Translations under genes and position numbers: made by a program
Shown: in pieces, positions 19,220-28,380 of the stretch
How positions within the stretch are numbered: position 1 is the stretch's first letter
How the letters are laid out: every line of letters begins with the position of its first letter
Notes under the pieces: generated by a model
Database searches by the model: none
Seen by the model: only the letters and a program-made list of their open reading frames with translations
What the model was told of the DNA's origin: nothing
NCBI GenBank assembly: GCA_965221815.1
Contig: OZ244915.1
Span: forward strand, 868,001-932,000
Length of the DNA stretch: 64,000 nucleotides
DNA from: JAPOXR01 sp965221815
GTDB lineage: Bacteria; Pseudomonadota; Alphaproteobacteria; Rhodobacterales; Rhodobacteraceae
Reading direction: 5' to 3'

Positions 19220-19592
19220 AATATCTCTGGATATGGTTCAGTTTGTGTTGGATTCCCCATGGGGTTGTTCATGGCCCAATCTCAATCAAGGTGCAATCTC
19301 CTACCTGTTGCAAAACGACTTATGCCGGTGGGGCAGTTGGAATTTGTTGTCAGTAATCATTGAATGGGTCCATATGCCGCTGGCCTCTGACAGATCAGTC
19401 AGGCAATCATTTAGGGAAGGCGAATGCGTGGAATCATCCGGCCTCTGAAAATTTCCTGCAGAAGTGAAATCGTGACCGTTCTGGCTGATGGCGCTCTTTT
19501 CTGCAACTGTTGATCTCAAACCGATGATGGGTAAATTGCGGGTAGCAAAAGCGGTTGTTGTGCGATAATCGGGCCGGATTACGGAGGCAGGC
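19220..19592. other. Divergent intergenic region
   Basis: 373 bases between the dehydrogenase and the yfgM-like gene. It should hold both promoters. I saw no operator-like palindrome or small gene. Confidence 0.4.
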
Positions 19593-20252
19593 ATGACCAA
19601 CACAGATTCCTTTATTGCTGAGGTTTCCGAAGAAGTTCGGCGCGACAGGTTGTTTGCTCTTTTTAAGCGCTATGGCTGGATCGGTATAGTCTTGGTCTTG
19701 CTGATCGTCGGGGCCGCCGGCTTTCGTGAATGGAATCGGTCGCAACATCAATTGGCAGCGGAACTGTTCGGAGATGGATTGCGCACGGCGATTGCTGGGT
19801 CAGTCGATGGCGAATTGTCGGGAGGTTTTTCGGATCTGGATGCCAGCGGTGATCGCAGGGCTTTGATCGCATTCTCAAGATCAGCCGTTCTGGCCGAAAC
19901 TGACAGGGAGGAAGCGGCGCAGACACTATTGGCACTCACCCAAGATGACGATGTTTCGCCTGTCTATCGCGATCTTGCTTCGTTAAAGGCCATTTGGATT
20001 CAGGCAAATGATTTGCCGGTCGATGAATTGCTCAATCGGCTGGTACCGCTGGAAGCCCCCGGTGCGCCGTTTCGCCTGTTGGCGCATGAGACAAGGGCCC
20101 ATGCTCTCATCAGAGAAGGGCGGTATAATGAGGCTGCGGCTACCTTGAACCGAATTATTGAGGAGACGGCTGTGCCACAGGATCTGCGGGAACGCATTGC
20201 TCTGCTGCTAACAACCATTGAAAATCAGGCAGATGACGAGGCGACCTCCTGA
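19593..20252 (+). CDS. YfgM-like tetratricopeptide protein
   Basis: 219 residues. A cytoplasmic start (DSFIAEVSEEVRRDRLFALFKRYGW) precedes one membrane segment (WIGIVLVLLIVGAAGF, about 28-44) and a helical-repeat periplasmic part ending in GRYNEAAATLNRIIEET. This matches the YfgM/DUF2133 family, which in E. coli associates with SecYEG and PpiD and helps newly exported proteins. The next gene is bamB and then der, the same yfgM-bamB-der order as in many proteobacteria, which supports the call. Confidence 0.8.
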   Translation: MTNTDSFIAEVSEEVRRDRLFALFKRYGWIGIVLVLLIVGAAGFREWNRSQHQLAAELFGDGLRTAIAGSVDGELSGGFSDLDASGDRRALIAFSRSAVLAETDREEAAQTLLALTQDDDVSPVYRDLASLKAIWIQANDLPVDELLNRLVPLEAPGAPFRLLAHETRAHALIREGRYNEAAATLNRIIEETAVPQDLRERIALLLTTIENQADDEATS

Positions 20253-20306
20253 GAGGAATGTTTGTGTGCGGCAAACAGTTTTGTGAACCAAAAACAGTGT
20301 AGAGTG

Positions 20307-21665
20307 ATGATGTTGAGGAATTTTGTGTGGCTGCTGGCAGGTTCTGTGCTGCTCGCTTCATGCTCCGATGATGAAAAGATCCTCAAGGGAGAGCGGATAG
20401 AAGTGCGGGTTCCCTTGTCGAAGACTCTAGATCGGGTCTCAGACAACGATGCCGAGGACGTCCTGCAGGCCAACCTGTTACAGCGACCGAACCTTTCTTT
20501 CCCCATCCAACTTCCCAACATGCGCAACAATTTAGACTGGCCACAGTTGAACGGCAACGCTGCTCACCGGGTCTCACATCCAACCCTGTCGGCCAATCCA
20601 CAACGGCTGTGGAGCGTCAATATTGGTGCCGGAAATTCGGCAAAACAGCGTATTACGGCAAGTCCGGTCATCGACTCAGGTTTGTTGTTTACGATGGACT
20701 CGCAGACTCGAGTCACCGCGCATACGCTCAATGGCGAATTCGTCTGGTCTGCCAGTTTGGTTCCCGCATTCGAGAATAGCGAAGATGCTTCAGGAGGGGG
20801 GCTGGCTGTTGCAAAAGGTGTCCTCTATGTCACCACTGGATTTGGTGAATTGCATGCACTTCGGGCGGCCTCAGGCCAGCAGCTCTGGGTGCAGGATTTT
20901 GCGGCACCGGCCAGTTTTCCGCCGGCCATCAGTGATGGGTTGGTCTTCGTTGTCACGCAAGACGGAAGAGCCTGGGCGGTCGAGTCTTCGACAGGCAGGT
21001 TGCGGCGCAGCTGGCAGAGCGTTGGGGCGACAACCAGCATGGCCACCGGGTCGACACCGGCGATACAGGGAACGACAGCCATCATTCCTTATCCTTCAGG
21101 TGAAGTTCAGGCGGTCGACTCCAATAGTGGCAAGATACATTGGACAGCGACGGTCGGCGGTGCCCGTGCGACCGATGCAAGATCGACATTGCGATCAATC
21201 ACCAGCGCACCTGTGATCGCAGATGATGTGGTTTTTGTCGGCAATCAAGCGGGCAGGATGGTGGCTCTTGACCTTGCAACCGGCCGTGTCTTGTGGACTG
21301 CCGATGAGGGATCCTACAGTCCGGTGTGGCCCGTATCAAATTCCGTATTCGTAGTCTCCGATGCCGGCGAACTGGTACGACTTAACAGTGAAACGGGTCG
21401 TAGCATCTGGCGGATTCAACTTCCAGCCTACAAGAGCACGTCTCTTCGCCGGCGGAAATCTGTCTATGCAAATCACGGCCCGCTTTTGGCCGGCGGAAAG
21501 ATCATCGTGGCATCTGGTGATCGGCGGATTCGATTTTTCGAACCGATCTCAGGCCGGTTGGTTACCGTGATCGAAACGGAACATGGGGTAGCAGCGCCGC
21601 CGATTGTTGCCAATGTAACCTTGTTCATCGTCGATAACGCTGGCAATCTGACTGCATATCGCTGA
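20307..21665 (+). CDS. bamB: Outer-membrane assembly lipoprotein BamB
   Basis: 452 residues from ATG at 20307; earlier in-frame codons back to 20262 are less likely because a lipoprotein signal starts here (MMLRNFVWLLAGSVLLASC, lipobox LASC with Cys about 19). The rest is a beta-propeller of PQQ-like repeats, for example GGLAVAKGVLYVTTGFGELHALRAASGQ, here broken up as GVLYVTTGFGELHAL and ALDLATGRVLWTAD. BamB scaffolds BamA in the beta-barrel assembly machine. It lies between the yfgM-like gene and der. Confidence 0.88.
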   Translation: MMLRNFVWLLAGSVLLASCSDDEKILKGERIEVRVPLSKTLDRVSDNDAEDVLQANLLQRPNLSFPIQLPNMRNNLDWPQLNGNAAHRVSHPTLSANPQRLWSVNIGAGNSAKQRITASPVIDSGLLFTMDSQTRVTAHTLNGEFVWSASLVPAFENSEDASGGGLAVAKGVLYVTTGFGELHALRAASGQQLWVQDFAAPASFPPAISDGLVFVVTQDGRAWAVESSTGRLRRSWQSVGATTSMATGSTPAIQGTTAIIPYPSGEVQAVDSNSGKIHWTATVGGARATDARSTLRSITSAPVIADDVVFVGNQAGRMVALDLATGRVLWTADEGSYSPVWPVSNSVFVVSDAGELVRLNSETGRSIWRIQLPAYKSTSLRRRKSVYANHGPLLAGGKIIVASGDRRIRFFEPISGRLVTVIETEHGVAAPPIVANVTLFIVDNAGNLTAYR

Positions 21666-21873
21666 CGTGGTGAGATGCTTGGAAATCTCAACCTGTCACA
21701 CGTCACGAGCTTCCACCGATCATGAACTGTTGGTTTCGATTGTGACAATCTTGGGAAACGATGCAACTTACTCAGGTGTCTCTTGATCCGGTCAGCATGG
21801 CGATGCCCCCTCCGGATTGTAATTTGATATTGACAAGACGGGTGATGGCGTTTGCCAGGACGCGCCTCAACTG

Positions 21874-23217
21874 ATGCGACCTCGACTTGCGATTGTCGGG
21901 CGACCCAACGTTGGCAAGTCGACCCTGTTCAATCGACTGACCGGTCGTCGTTTGGCCCTGGTTGACAACCGCCCCGGCGTGACCCGCGACTATCGGGAGG
22001 GCGCGATGCAGATTGGTGATCTCGATATGACGCTGCTGGACACCGCAGGTCTCGATAATGCAGCGCAAGTCGGTTTAGAACTGTCCATTCTTCAGATCAC
22101 CCGGCAGGCTGTTGCGCAAGCCGATATCTGCCTTTTCCTGGTTGATGCCCGGGCGGGTATCCTGGCGACTGACGAGGATGTTGCACACTATTTGCGGCAA
22201 CAGGACAAACCGGTGCTTCTGGTCGCCAACAAATGTGAGGGAAACCTCGGAAACAGTCTTGTTCATGAAGCCTACACATTGGGATTTGGTGAACCCCTGA
22301 GAATCTCCGCGGAACATGGGGATGGAATCGGTGAACTGATCACGGCGCTTGCCAGAATTGCCGTCAGGGACACGACCGATGACGTGTCAGCAGCGCCAGA
22401 TGCACAACCACCGTTAAGAATTGCCGTGGTCGGCCGTCCCAATTCCGGAAAGTCTTCTCTGATCAACCGCATATTGGGAACCGACAGACTGCTGACGGGA
22501 CCCATGCCCGGCGTGACCCGGGATGCCGTTTCGATTTTTGCTCATTGGGAAGATACACATATTCGTATCCATGACACTGCGGGTATGCGGAAAAAATCCA
22601 GGGTTACTGACAAGATCGAAAAACTTTCTGTGGCTGATGGACTGCGTGCTGTGCGGTTTGCCGAGATCATCATCATGGTTCTTGACTCGGAAGTTCCGTT
22701 TGAATCTCAGGATGTCCGCATTGCTGATCTTGCCGAAAGGGAAGGGCGTGCAGTGGTTTTCGCAGCCAACAAATGGGATTTGGTACGTGGGCGGCGATAT
22801 CACCTTGAAACAGTCAGGGAATTATTGGAACGCCGTCTTCCGCATCTTCGTGGTGCCGAACTGATCCCGGTTTCGGCGAAGACCGGATTCGGAATCAAAC
22901 GTTTGCACGCGGCGGTTGAATCAACCCATATGAAGTGGAATCTGCGGGTCTCGACAGGCAAGCTCAATCGCTGGCTGGAAGAGATCAAGGCGGCGCATCC
23001 CCCACCTGCTCCGGGTGGCCGACGGCTACGGTTACGCTACATCTCTCAGATCAAGGCACGGCCACCAACCTTCGTGATCATGTGTTCGCGACCCCGAGAA
23101 CTGCCAGCAGAGTATCGCCGCTACATCAAGAATGGTTTGCGAGGAAGTTTTGGACTGGACGGTGTCCCGATCCGCATCATGCTGCGCTCGCAAGCAGAGG
23201 ATAATCCCTTTGTCTGA
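21874..23217 (+). CDS. der: Ribosome assembly GTPase Der (EngA)
   Basis: 447 residues with two tandem GTPase domains: GRPNVGKST near residue 9 with DTAG, and GRPNSGKSS near 188 with DTAGMRKKS. NKCE and NKWD serve as the two base-recognition motifs. The C-terminal KH-like domain (RVSTGKLNRWLEE ... RLRYISQIKARPPTFVIMCSR, split) completes the family architecture. Der acts in 50S subunit maturation. Length is normal. Confidence 0.95.
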   Translation: MRPRLAIVGRPNVGKSTLFNRLTGRRLALVDNRPGVTRDYREGAMQIGDLDMTLLDTAGLDNAAQVGLELSILQITRQAVAQADICLFLVDARAGILATDEDVAHYLRQQDKPVLLVANKCEGNLGNSLVHEAYTLGFGEPLRISAEHGDGIGELITALARIAVRDTTDDVSAAPDAQPPLRIAVVGRPNSGKSSLINRILGTDRLLTGPMPGVTRDAVSIFAHWEDTHIRIHDTAGMRKKSRVTDKIEKLSVADGLRAVRFAEIIIMVLDSEVPFESQDVRIADLAEREGRAVVFAANKWDLVRGRRYHLETVRELLERRLPHLRGAELIPVSAKTGFGIKRLHAAVESTHMKWNLRVSTGKLNRWLEEIKAAHPPPAPGGRRLRLRYISQIKARPPTFVIMCSRPRELPAEYRRYIKNGLRGSFGLDGVPIRIMLRSQAEDNPFV

Positions 23218-23302
23218 TTCAATGTCTTGGCACGCGGCATGACATAACTGCCCCACATCCATTTTGAAGTGGAAGTGGGGCTTTGTTGGTTGTCTATCCG
23301 TC

Positions 23303-23332
23303 TTGTAAGAAAGGGGCAGCCGAAGCTGCCCC
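23303..23332 (-). terminator. Rho-independent terminator, UUCG loop
   Basis: On the minus strand GGGGCAGC-TTCG-GCTGCCCC is followed by TTTCTT. It lies 26 bases after the stop of the porin fragment and was probably that gene's terminator. On the plus strand it could also slow transcription out of der, though without a T-run. Confidence 0.75.
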
Positions 23333-23357
23333 TCAAATCTCTATTTCTGATCAGTAA

Positions 23358-23402
23358 TCAGAACTTCATGGTGATACCGAGATCGGCCACCACATAGCTG
23401 CA
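23358..23402 (-). pseudogene. C-terminal end of an outer-membrane porin
   Basis: Only the last dozen or so codons remain, reading SYVVADLGITMKF and a stop. A final Phe preceded by alternating hydrophobic residues is the signature of a beta-barrel outer-membrane protein's last strand. A strong terminator follows. Upstream the frame is lost and an AbiEii fragment begins on the other strand, so the rest of the gene was deleted. Confidence 0.5.
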
Positions 23403-23442
23403 CACCACAGGACATCACCGCCTGTGATGAAGCCCTTGGGGT

Positions 23443-23862
23443 GTATTTTTACACGATTCTCAGCGAAACCCTACCTTCTGGGACAAGGTCGTGATTGTTC
23501 ACGGTTTGCGCAGCTGGTTCGAGCGGCGCGGGGAGCTTCGTCAGGACGGACAGCGGATTTCCCGACACGACTACGATCTGCATTGACTCCTGCACTCAGA
23601 TGTTGGCACCTCGGCCGTCTCCGATCTGGCTCTCGGAGCCGATTGCATAGAGCATGCCCGAACGTTTTTCAGTAGACCGGACTACGACCTCGCGGCCGCT
23701 GTACCCGGTAAGTTCGCCCTTCGGCCCATAGGCGACATGATAGATCGATTAGCTTGGGATTACGACAACACGCAAGCGATGATTTTTGGCGACGCCCCCG
23801 ATTTCGAGGATATCCTATCCTCCATCGGTGAGATCGAAGACATTCTCAACAGAAACGCGTGA
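23443..23862 (+). pseudogene. AbiEii/AbiGii-type nucleotidyltransferase toxin remnant
   Basis: One frame reads RNPTFWDKVVIVHGL, then RISRHDYDLH, a TGA, then HARTFFSRPDYDL and finally a C-terminal part MIFGDAPDFEDILSSIGEIE. This order matches the C-terminal half of AbiEii toxins (FWEK ... SRHYYDL ... MIFGExPSFDEI). The TGA most simply arose from a CGA Arg codon. The N-terminal half with the nucleotidyltransferase GS motif is absent, and no antitoxin gene is next to it. It is a decayed phage-defence toxin. Confidence 0.65.
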
Positions 23863-23973
23863 TGGGGATACGGCGGCATTCGCCGATCTGGCACAAACAC
23901 CGCCACAAGGATGTTGCCCGTCAAAGTGGAGCGAGGGTGACCAATCATGGGGTTATCCAGGCATCTTTTGGGC

Positions 23974-24675
23974 TCACGGGTTGCTGAGCCAGTCAAAAGT
24001 CTCAGGGTAGGACTCTTGCAACTGCGTGGTGATACGTCGGGCTTCCTGCATGGGCTCGGCGAGATCAGCCCGATCCTCGCCTGGATAGAATCGCAATCGC
24101 AGTGCCGTTCGCATGGGCTGTGGTTGGACCACAGCGACATGGATTCCCAGCTTTTTACTTTCTGATTGCCAGCAACGTGCGAGGGCGATCTGCGCCGCCT
24201 TGGTGCTGGCATAGCGGCCACAAAAGCTTTGACCACCCCTGGGATCATCGAAGAAAATTGCTGCAGCGCGTGATGACCGCTTCAAGAGGGGGTCGCAGAT
24301 GGCGATGAGCCGCTCGGTGGCGAGCAAATTTGTACGCGCGGCCTGCCCGAGATCTTCTGCCGTGCCATGTGCGACAGGCGAGAGTGGCGGGGCATGAATG
24401 GCCGCGTGAACCAGCAGGTCGAGACGTCCCCAGCGCGTGTGAATATTGTCGGCCAGTTCCAGAAGAGATGGAATATCACAGATATCCGTTACCGCAAGAC
24501 TGGCAGTTCCGCCCTTTTCGCGAATACGATCATCAAGCTCCTCCAAGGCCCCAGCAGTCCGCCCGCAGGCAACGATATGGGAGTGAGCGCCGGCAGCCAC
24601 CTCCGCGATCGCCGCGCCGAGTCCTCTGGACGCGCCGGTGACCAAGGCAATTGCCGGTTCCCCAGAATGGGTCAT
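23974..24675 (-). CDS. SDR-family oxidoreductase (YciK-like)
   Basis: 233 residues. The cofactor motif TGASRGLG is at 13-20 and the catalytic pair Tyr155/Lys159 is in RYASTKAAQ. The usual catalytic Ser about 13 residues before the Tyr is not there; the strand reads IFFDDPRGGQ, so Asp replaces it. Activity may therefore be altered. The ATG directly follows the cvpA stop (TGA-ATG), so the two are probably cotranslated. Substrate unknown. Confidence 0.82.
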   Translation of the reverse strand: MTHSGEPAIALVTGASRGLGAAIAEVAAGAHSHIVACGRTAGALEELDDRIREKGGTASLAVTDICDIPSLLELADNIHTRWGRLDLLVHAAIHAPPLSPVAHGTAEDLGQAARTNLLATERLIAICDPLLKRSSRAAAIFFDDPRGGQSFCGRYASTKAAQIALARCWQSESKKLGIHVAVVQPQPMRTALRLRFYPGEDRADLAEPMQEARRITTQLQESYPETFDWLSNP

Positions 24676-25275
24676 TCAGCCGCTTGTTGGCGGTGTTTCA
24701 ACCGGAAGGCGCGGGTCGGCATCAACGCAAGCGGCCGTTATATTTCCGTAAATCACGGAAAGGCGCTCAGTCGCATTTTCGGGGAGTTGAGATCGAATTC
24801 GGACTTGCAGGTCATGAAACACGGTTGCACTTCGAGATTCACTGACAGTTGGAAATGTCTGCGTTCCGGAGAAGACAGCATCTTGGAGGATCAGCAAGAC
24901 CGCGACGATCAGAATGCCGCGAATCACGCCAAAGACCATGCCCAGTGCCTGGTTGACAATCCCGATACCGGACTCCACGGCGACACGGGTGAGAACAAGG
25001 GTCGCGAGCGAAAAGACAATGAGAGTGGCAGCGAAAACCAGGGTGAATGCCACGATGACGCTGAGTTCACAGCTCCCGGCAAGATACTCGCCAAGAATCG
25101 GCAAGTCCTTCACCACGGGAACAACTTGGGACGCAAGCAGATAGGCAGCGATCGCACTGGCGATCCAACTCAATATCGCCATGACCTCCCTGACAATACC
25201 GCGCAGATAGGCAAAGTAAGCAGAGAAAAGAATAATGAATACCGCGACGGTATCGAACAGATTGAATTCACTCAT
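24676..25275 (-). CDS. cvpA: CvpA-family membrane protein
   Basis: 199 residues with four membrane segments: about 8-24, 30-48, 65-88 and 101-122 (IVNQALGMVFGVIRGILIVAVL broken between helices). The start FNLFDTVAVFIILFSAYFAYLRG is characteristic in type (segments NLFDTVAVFIILFSAYF and LRGIVREVM). CvpA is linked to colicin V production and envelope stress tolerance, with an unclear molecular role. purF, its usual partner, is not adjacent; an SDR gene follows instead. Confidence 0.82.
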   Translation of the reverse strand: MSEFNLFDTVAVFIILFSAYFAYLRGIVREVMAILSWIASAIAAYLLASQVVPVVKDLPILGEYLAGSCELSVIVAFTLVFAATLIVFSLATLVLTRVAVESGIGIVNQALGMVFGVIRGILIVAVLLILQDAVFSGTQTFPTVSESRSATVFHDLQVRIRSQLPENATERLSVIYGNITAACVDADPRLPVETPPTSG

Positions 25276-25611
25276 GCTTGGTCAACCCGTTTTGCCTGTT
25301 TCTGAATTGTTGCCAAATTCCGTTGCATGACGAGACCGTGCAAACACATTGCCATTGATCCCGGAAATTGACAACCTGCGTCTTGCGACTCTGCGCGGCG
25401 GTGTGAGTCGTGCTGTCAGGTGCCTGTTTCCGTTTCAGTGATCCAGCATGAGAGATATGGAGGAGGTCATTCTGGCACACAGTGGCGGCAATCGAGACAT
25501 ACGACTCTCTTGTCCTTTGATACGCATCTCTCATGCATAACCTGCAACATCAAGGACGGCATGTGATCTCTTTTAGATCTGGAACGCATGATGCCAACGG
25601 TATGGAGGAGG
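25276..25611. other. Intergenic region with a 14-bp direct repeat
   Basis: 336 bases between cvpA and mlaF. TATGGAGGAGGTCA occurs at 25456-25469 and again at 25601-25614, the second touching the mlaF stop. GATCTCTTTTAGATC at 25565-25579 could form a small hairpin. I see no gene. Confidence 0.45.
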
Positions 25612-26373
25612 TCAAATAGTGAGTTTCATCGGTCCCTCAGATTCACCCCTGACAAATTGCTTCAGATAAGGATTTTTTGCGCTTTCCAGACTTTGTGAAT
25701 CGCCATGCCAGACAAGTTGGCCATCATGGAGGAGGCCGGCGCGGTCAGAGATAATTCGTACACTCTGCATGTCGTGTGTAATGGTGACTGCCGTTGCCCT
25801 GGATTCCCGCACGATATCCCGGATCAACTCATTGATGATGGTGGCACGGATCGGATCAAGCCCAGTCGTTGGCTCGTCAAAGAAAATGATTTCAGGATCA
25901 GCGGCGATTGCCCGCGCCAGGCTTGCCCGTTTTTTCATTCCACCGGATAATTCCGAAGGATACAGATCGGCAACTTCTGCGGTCAGTCCCACGCGCTCGA
26001 GTTTTTCCACTGCAATTGACCTGGCACGTGCGGTTGGCATTCGGTCATTGCCGCGCATCAGGCGGAACGCGACATTTTGCCAGATGGTCATGGAATCAAA
26101 GAGTGCTCCCTCCTGAAAAAGGACTCCAATGCAGCTATAGTCGACGCCGTGCGATTCATTGATGTTTCTGCCATTGATCAGGATCGTTCCTGAGTCGAGA
26201 CGGATTAATCTCAGAATTGATTTGAACATAACCGATTTTCCGGCGCCGGAGCTCCCAATCAAGGCAAAACTCTCACCATGGCGTATCGACAGGGTGACGC
26301 CCCGCAGGACGCGGTTTTCGCCAAAAGCCTTTTCCGCATTGTCAACGGAAATCGCGAGGTCACTTGTTGACAT
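25612..26373 (-). CDS. mlaF: ABC transporter ATPase, MlaF-like
   Basis: 253 residues. Walker A GSSGAGKS is at 40-47, the signature LSGGMKKR and Walker B IIFFDEPTTGLDP follow, and the switch His lies in ITHDM. KKR after the signature is characteristic of MlaF/Ttg2A. With the permease just upstream it forms the ATP-driven core of the Mla system, which moves phospholipids between inner and outer membranes. It is 15 bases from mlaE. No MlaD substrate-binding gene follows, which is unusual. Confidence 0.85.
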   Translation of the reverse strand: MSTSDLAISVDNAEKAFGENRVLRGVTLSIRHGESFALIGSSGAGKSVMFKSILRLIRLDSGTILINGRNINESHGVDYSCIGVLFQEGALFDSMTIWQNVAFRLMRGNDRMPTARARSIAVEKLERVGLTAEVADLYPSELSGGMKKRASLARAIAADPEIIFFDEPTTGLDPIRATIINELIRDIVRESRATAVTITHDMQSVRIISDRAGLLHDGQLVWHGDSQSLESAKNPYLKQFVRGESEGPMKLTI

Positions 26374-26388
26374 GCGGTACCAATCTGG

Positions 26389-27207
26389 TCATGCGTTGAA
26401 GAAAAGTTCGGTCAGGATATAATTGGACGCAATGATCAGGGCCGATGAGACCGCTACCGAACTGGTTGTCGCATGACCGACGCCTTTGGCCCCACGGCCC
26501 GAGCGTATGCCATAATAACAGCCGACAAGCGCGATAATCATTCCAAAAACGGCACCCTTGACAAGGCCCGATGCAACATCATTTTGCTCCAGGAAGAGAA
26601 GCGTTGTTCGGGTATAGGATTCTGGGCTGAATCCAAGTCGCGTCGTCCCGATGAGAAAGCCTCCCATGATGCCAAGGACATCACCGATTCCGGTTAATAC
26701 AGGCAGCGTCACGACGGCAGCATAGATTCGCGGCGTGACGAGGAATTTCTGTGGATTCGTGGACAAGGTGATCAGGGCATCAAGCTGTTCAGTCACCTTC
26801 ATCGTTGCGATTTCGGCGGCAATGGCGGAAGCAGCCCGTCCGGCGACCATCAGGCCACATAAAACCGGTCCGAGTTCTCGAACCATACCAATGGCAACCA
26901 CAGTCGGAACCGATGCTTCGGCGGAAAAGCGGGAACCGCCCGCATAGATCTGCAAGGCCAATGCAGCACCGGCGAACAGCGCGGTCAATGCAACCACTGG
27001 CAGACTCAGGAAACCAATCGACATCAGCGCCGCCAGAAATTCACGCACGAAGAATGGTGGACGCGCAACATGACTCAGCGACTCGGCGGCGAAGAGCGAA
27101 AACCGCCCGACCTCTTGACATGCGCTGATGACAGCACGGCCAATTGCAGCGACGATTCCGACGGGAATCGAGATGACCCGGGACAAGCGGGGTTTATACG
27201 GTTCCAT
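26389..27207 (-). CDS. mlaE: Phospholipid ABC transporter permease, MlaE-like
   Basis: 272 residues of the MlaE family with five to six membrane segments. Core motifs are REFLAALMSIGFLSLP, RELGPVLCGLMVAGRAASA and EIATMKVTEQLDAL, which carry the conserved coupling region. It partners with MlaF. Its first 14 bases overlap the end of alr, so the three genes are probably one transcript. The start at 27207 is set by this overlap. Confidence 0.88.
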   Translation of the reverse strand: MEPYKPRLSRVISIPVGIVAAIGRAVISACQEVGRFSLFAAESLSHVARPPFFVREFLAALMSIGFLSLPVVALTALFAGAALALQIYAGGSRFSAEASVPTVVAIGMVRELGPVLCGLMVAGRAASAIAAEIATMKVTEQLDALITLSTNPQKFLVTPRIYAAVVTLPVLTGIGDVLGIMGGFLIGTTRLGFSPESYTRTTLLFLEQNDVASGLVKGAVFGMIIALVGCYYGIRSGRGAKGVGHATTSSVAVSSALIIASNYILTELFFNA

Positions 27208-28258
27208 ACGCCCTATTATATCTGCTGCCCAGACTTGTCAGCATTTCATAGCCAATCGTATCGGCAGGAATGGCGAGATCGTCAACGGATTGCTGTGCGC
27301 CAAAAAGCTGGAGATACGAGGGTTCGCAGTTCAGACTGGAGACATCGACTGTGATCAAATCCATTGAAATACGTCCAACGATTGGACATTCCTGCTGTTC
27401 ATACCAAAGGCTGGCACGATCACCAAGACGGCGAAAAATACCATCGGCATACCCGGCCGAAATTGTTGCGATACGGCAGGGCCGAGATGCCTTCCACTGT
27501 GCACCATATCCCACGCTTTCGCCGTTCGCGATGGTTCTGGTTTGGATGACCGGAAGATCCAGCGTGACAACTGGCCTCGCCTCGGAGAAAGGCAAACATC
27601 CATAGAGACCGATGCCTGGCCGCGTCAGGGAGAAATGATAAGCGTCCGCGAGGAGAATTCCGCCCGTTGCCGCCAAAGATCGCGGAATGGTCAGCCCGTG
27701 TGTCATCTCGTGGAACCGCTTCAATTGATAGGCGTTCATGGCATGGCCGGGTTCATCGGCGCAGGCAAGATGGCTCATGACGAGGACAGCACGATCGGCA
27801 TCTTCATACGACAAGATTTCTGACAGTTCCTCGGGATCAAGCCCCAGCCGGTTCATCCCGGTATTGAGCTGTAGACCGAAAGGATGCCCGGACAGTTCCT
27901 GCCTGTGACGTGCAAATTGATCGGTTGAATTCAACAGCGGGATCAACTGATGTGTGGTCATCAGCGCCGTATCTCCGCGCATATGACCATTGAGCACGAA
28001 AATTCTGCAGTCGCCAGGCAACGTCTCTCGGAGAACCGCACCTTCTTTCGCTTGTGCCACAAAGAAACTGCGTGTGCCGACTCGATACAGGCAGCGCGCA
28101 ATTTCTGCAGCACCAAGTCCGTAACCGTCAGCCTTGACGACTGCGGCTGTCTCGGTGTCGGGGGAGGACAGGCGATCCAGGGATTGCCAATTCTGCTGAA
28201 TCGCGGTGAGATCAACCTTGAGGATGGCTGATGCTTCTTGACGGAGATCCCGCATCAT
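27194..28258 (-). CDS. alr: Alanine racemase
   Basis: 354 residues from ATG at 28258, chosen because AGGA lies eight bases upstream; a longer open frame reaches 28306. The PLP Lys is in VVKADGYGLG (Lys42), and the catalytic Tyr is in VGYGAQW. GYADG and GRISMDLITVDV also match the family. It makes D-alanine for peptidoglycan. Its start lies 15 bases from a 99-bp MITE-like element, which must contribute to its promoter region. Confidence 0.92.
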   Translation of the reverse strand: MMRDLRQEASAILKVDLTAIQQNWQSLDRLSSPDTETAAVVKADGYGLGAAEIARCLYRVGTRSFFVAQAKEGAVLRETLPGDCRIFVLNGHMRGDTALMTTHQLIPLLNSTDQFARHRQELSGHPFGLQLNTGMNRLGLDPEELSEILSYEDADRAVLVMSHLACADEPGHAMNAYQLKRFHEMTHGLTIPRSLAATGGILLADAYHFSLTRPGIGLYGCLPFSEARPVVTLDLPVIQTRTIANGESVGYGAQWKASRPCRIATISAGYADGIFRRLGDRASLWYEQQECPIVGRISMDLITVDVSSLNCEPSYLQLFGAQQSVDDLAIPADTIGYEMLTSLGSRYNRAYGTV

Positions 28259-28281
28259 TTGAGGTTTCCTGGCTTTGTAAT

Positions 28282-28380
28282 GGGGATTATATACCTGACT
28301 ACCCATCGTACTATACGTAGCGGTTACGAGTAATTGATAATAGAATATGTAGCGGTTTGGGTAGTTAAGTATATAATCCT
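28282..28380. mobile_element. MITE-like element, 99 bp, 9-bp target duplication
   Basis: CTTTGTAAT is directly repeated at 28273-28281 and 28381-28389. Between the copies, two 21-bp arms (28284-28304 and 28359-28379) are inverted repeats matching at 19 positions, beginning GGATTATATAC. Inside, GTAGCGGTT is repeated directly at 28317-28325 and 28349-28357, 32 bases apart. It is far more AT-rich than its surroundings and encodes nothing. The 9-bp duplication equals that of the ISKra4 copies here, but the end sequences differ. Confidence 0.7.

Noticed and set aside
21661..21720. Hairpin TGAGAT/ATCTCA after bamB as a terminator
   Set aside because: Only six pairs, no T-run.
28317..28357. Possible short CRISPR-like repeat (GTAGCGGTT twice)
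   Set aside because: Only two 9-bp units inside a MITE; no array or cas gene in the window.
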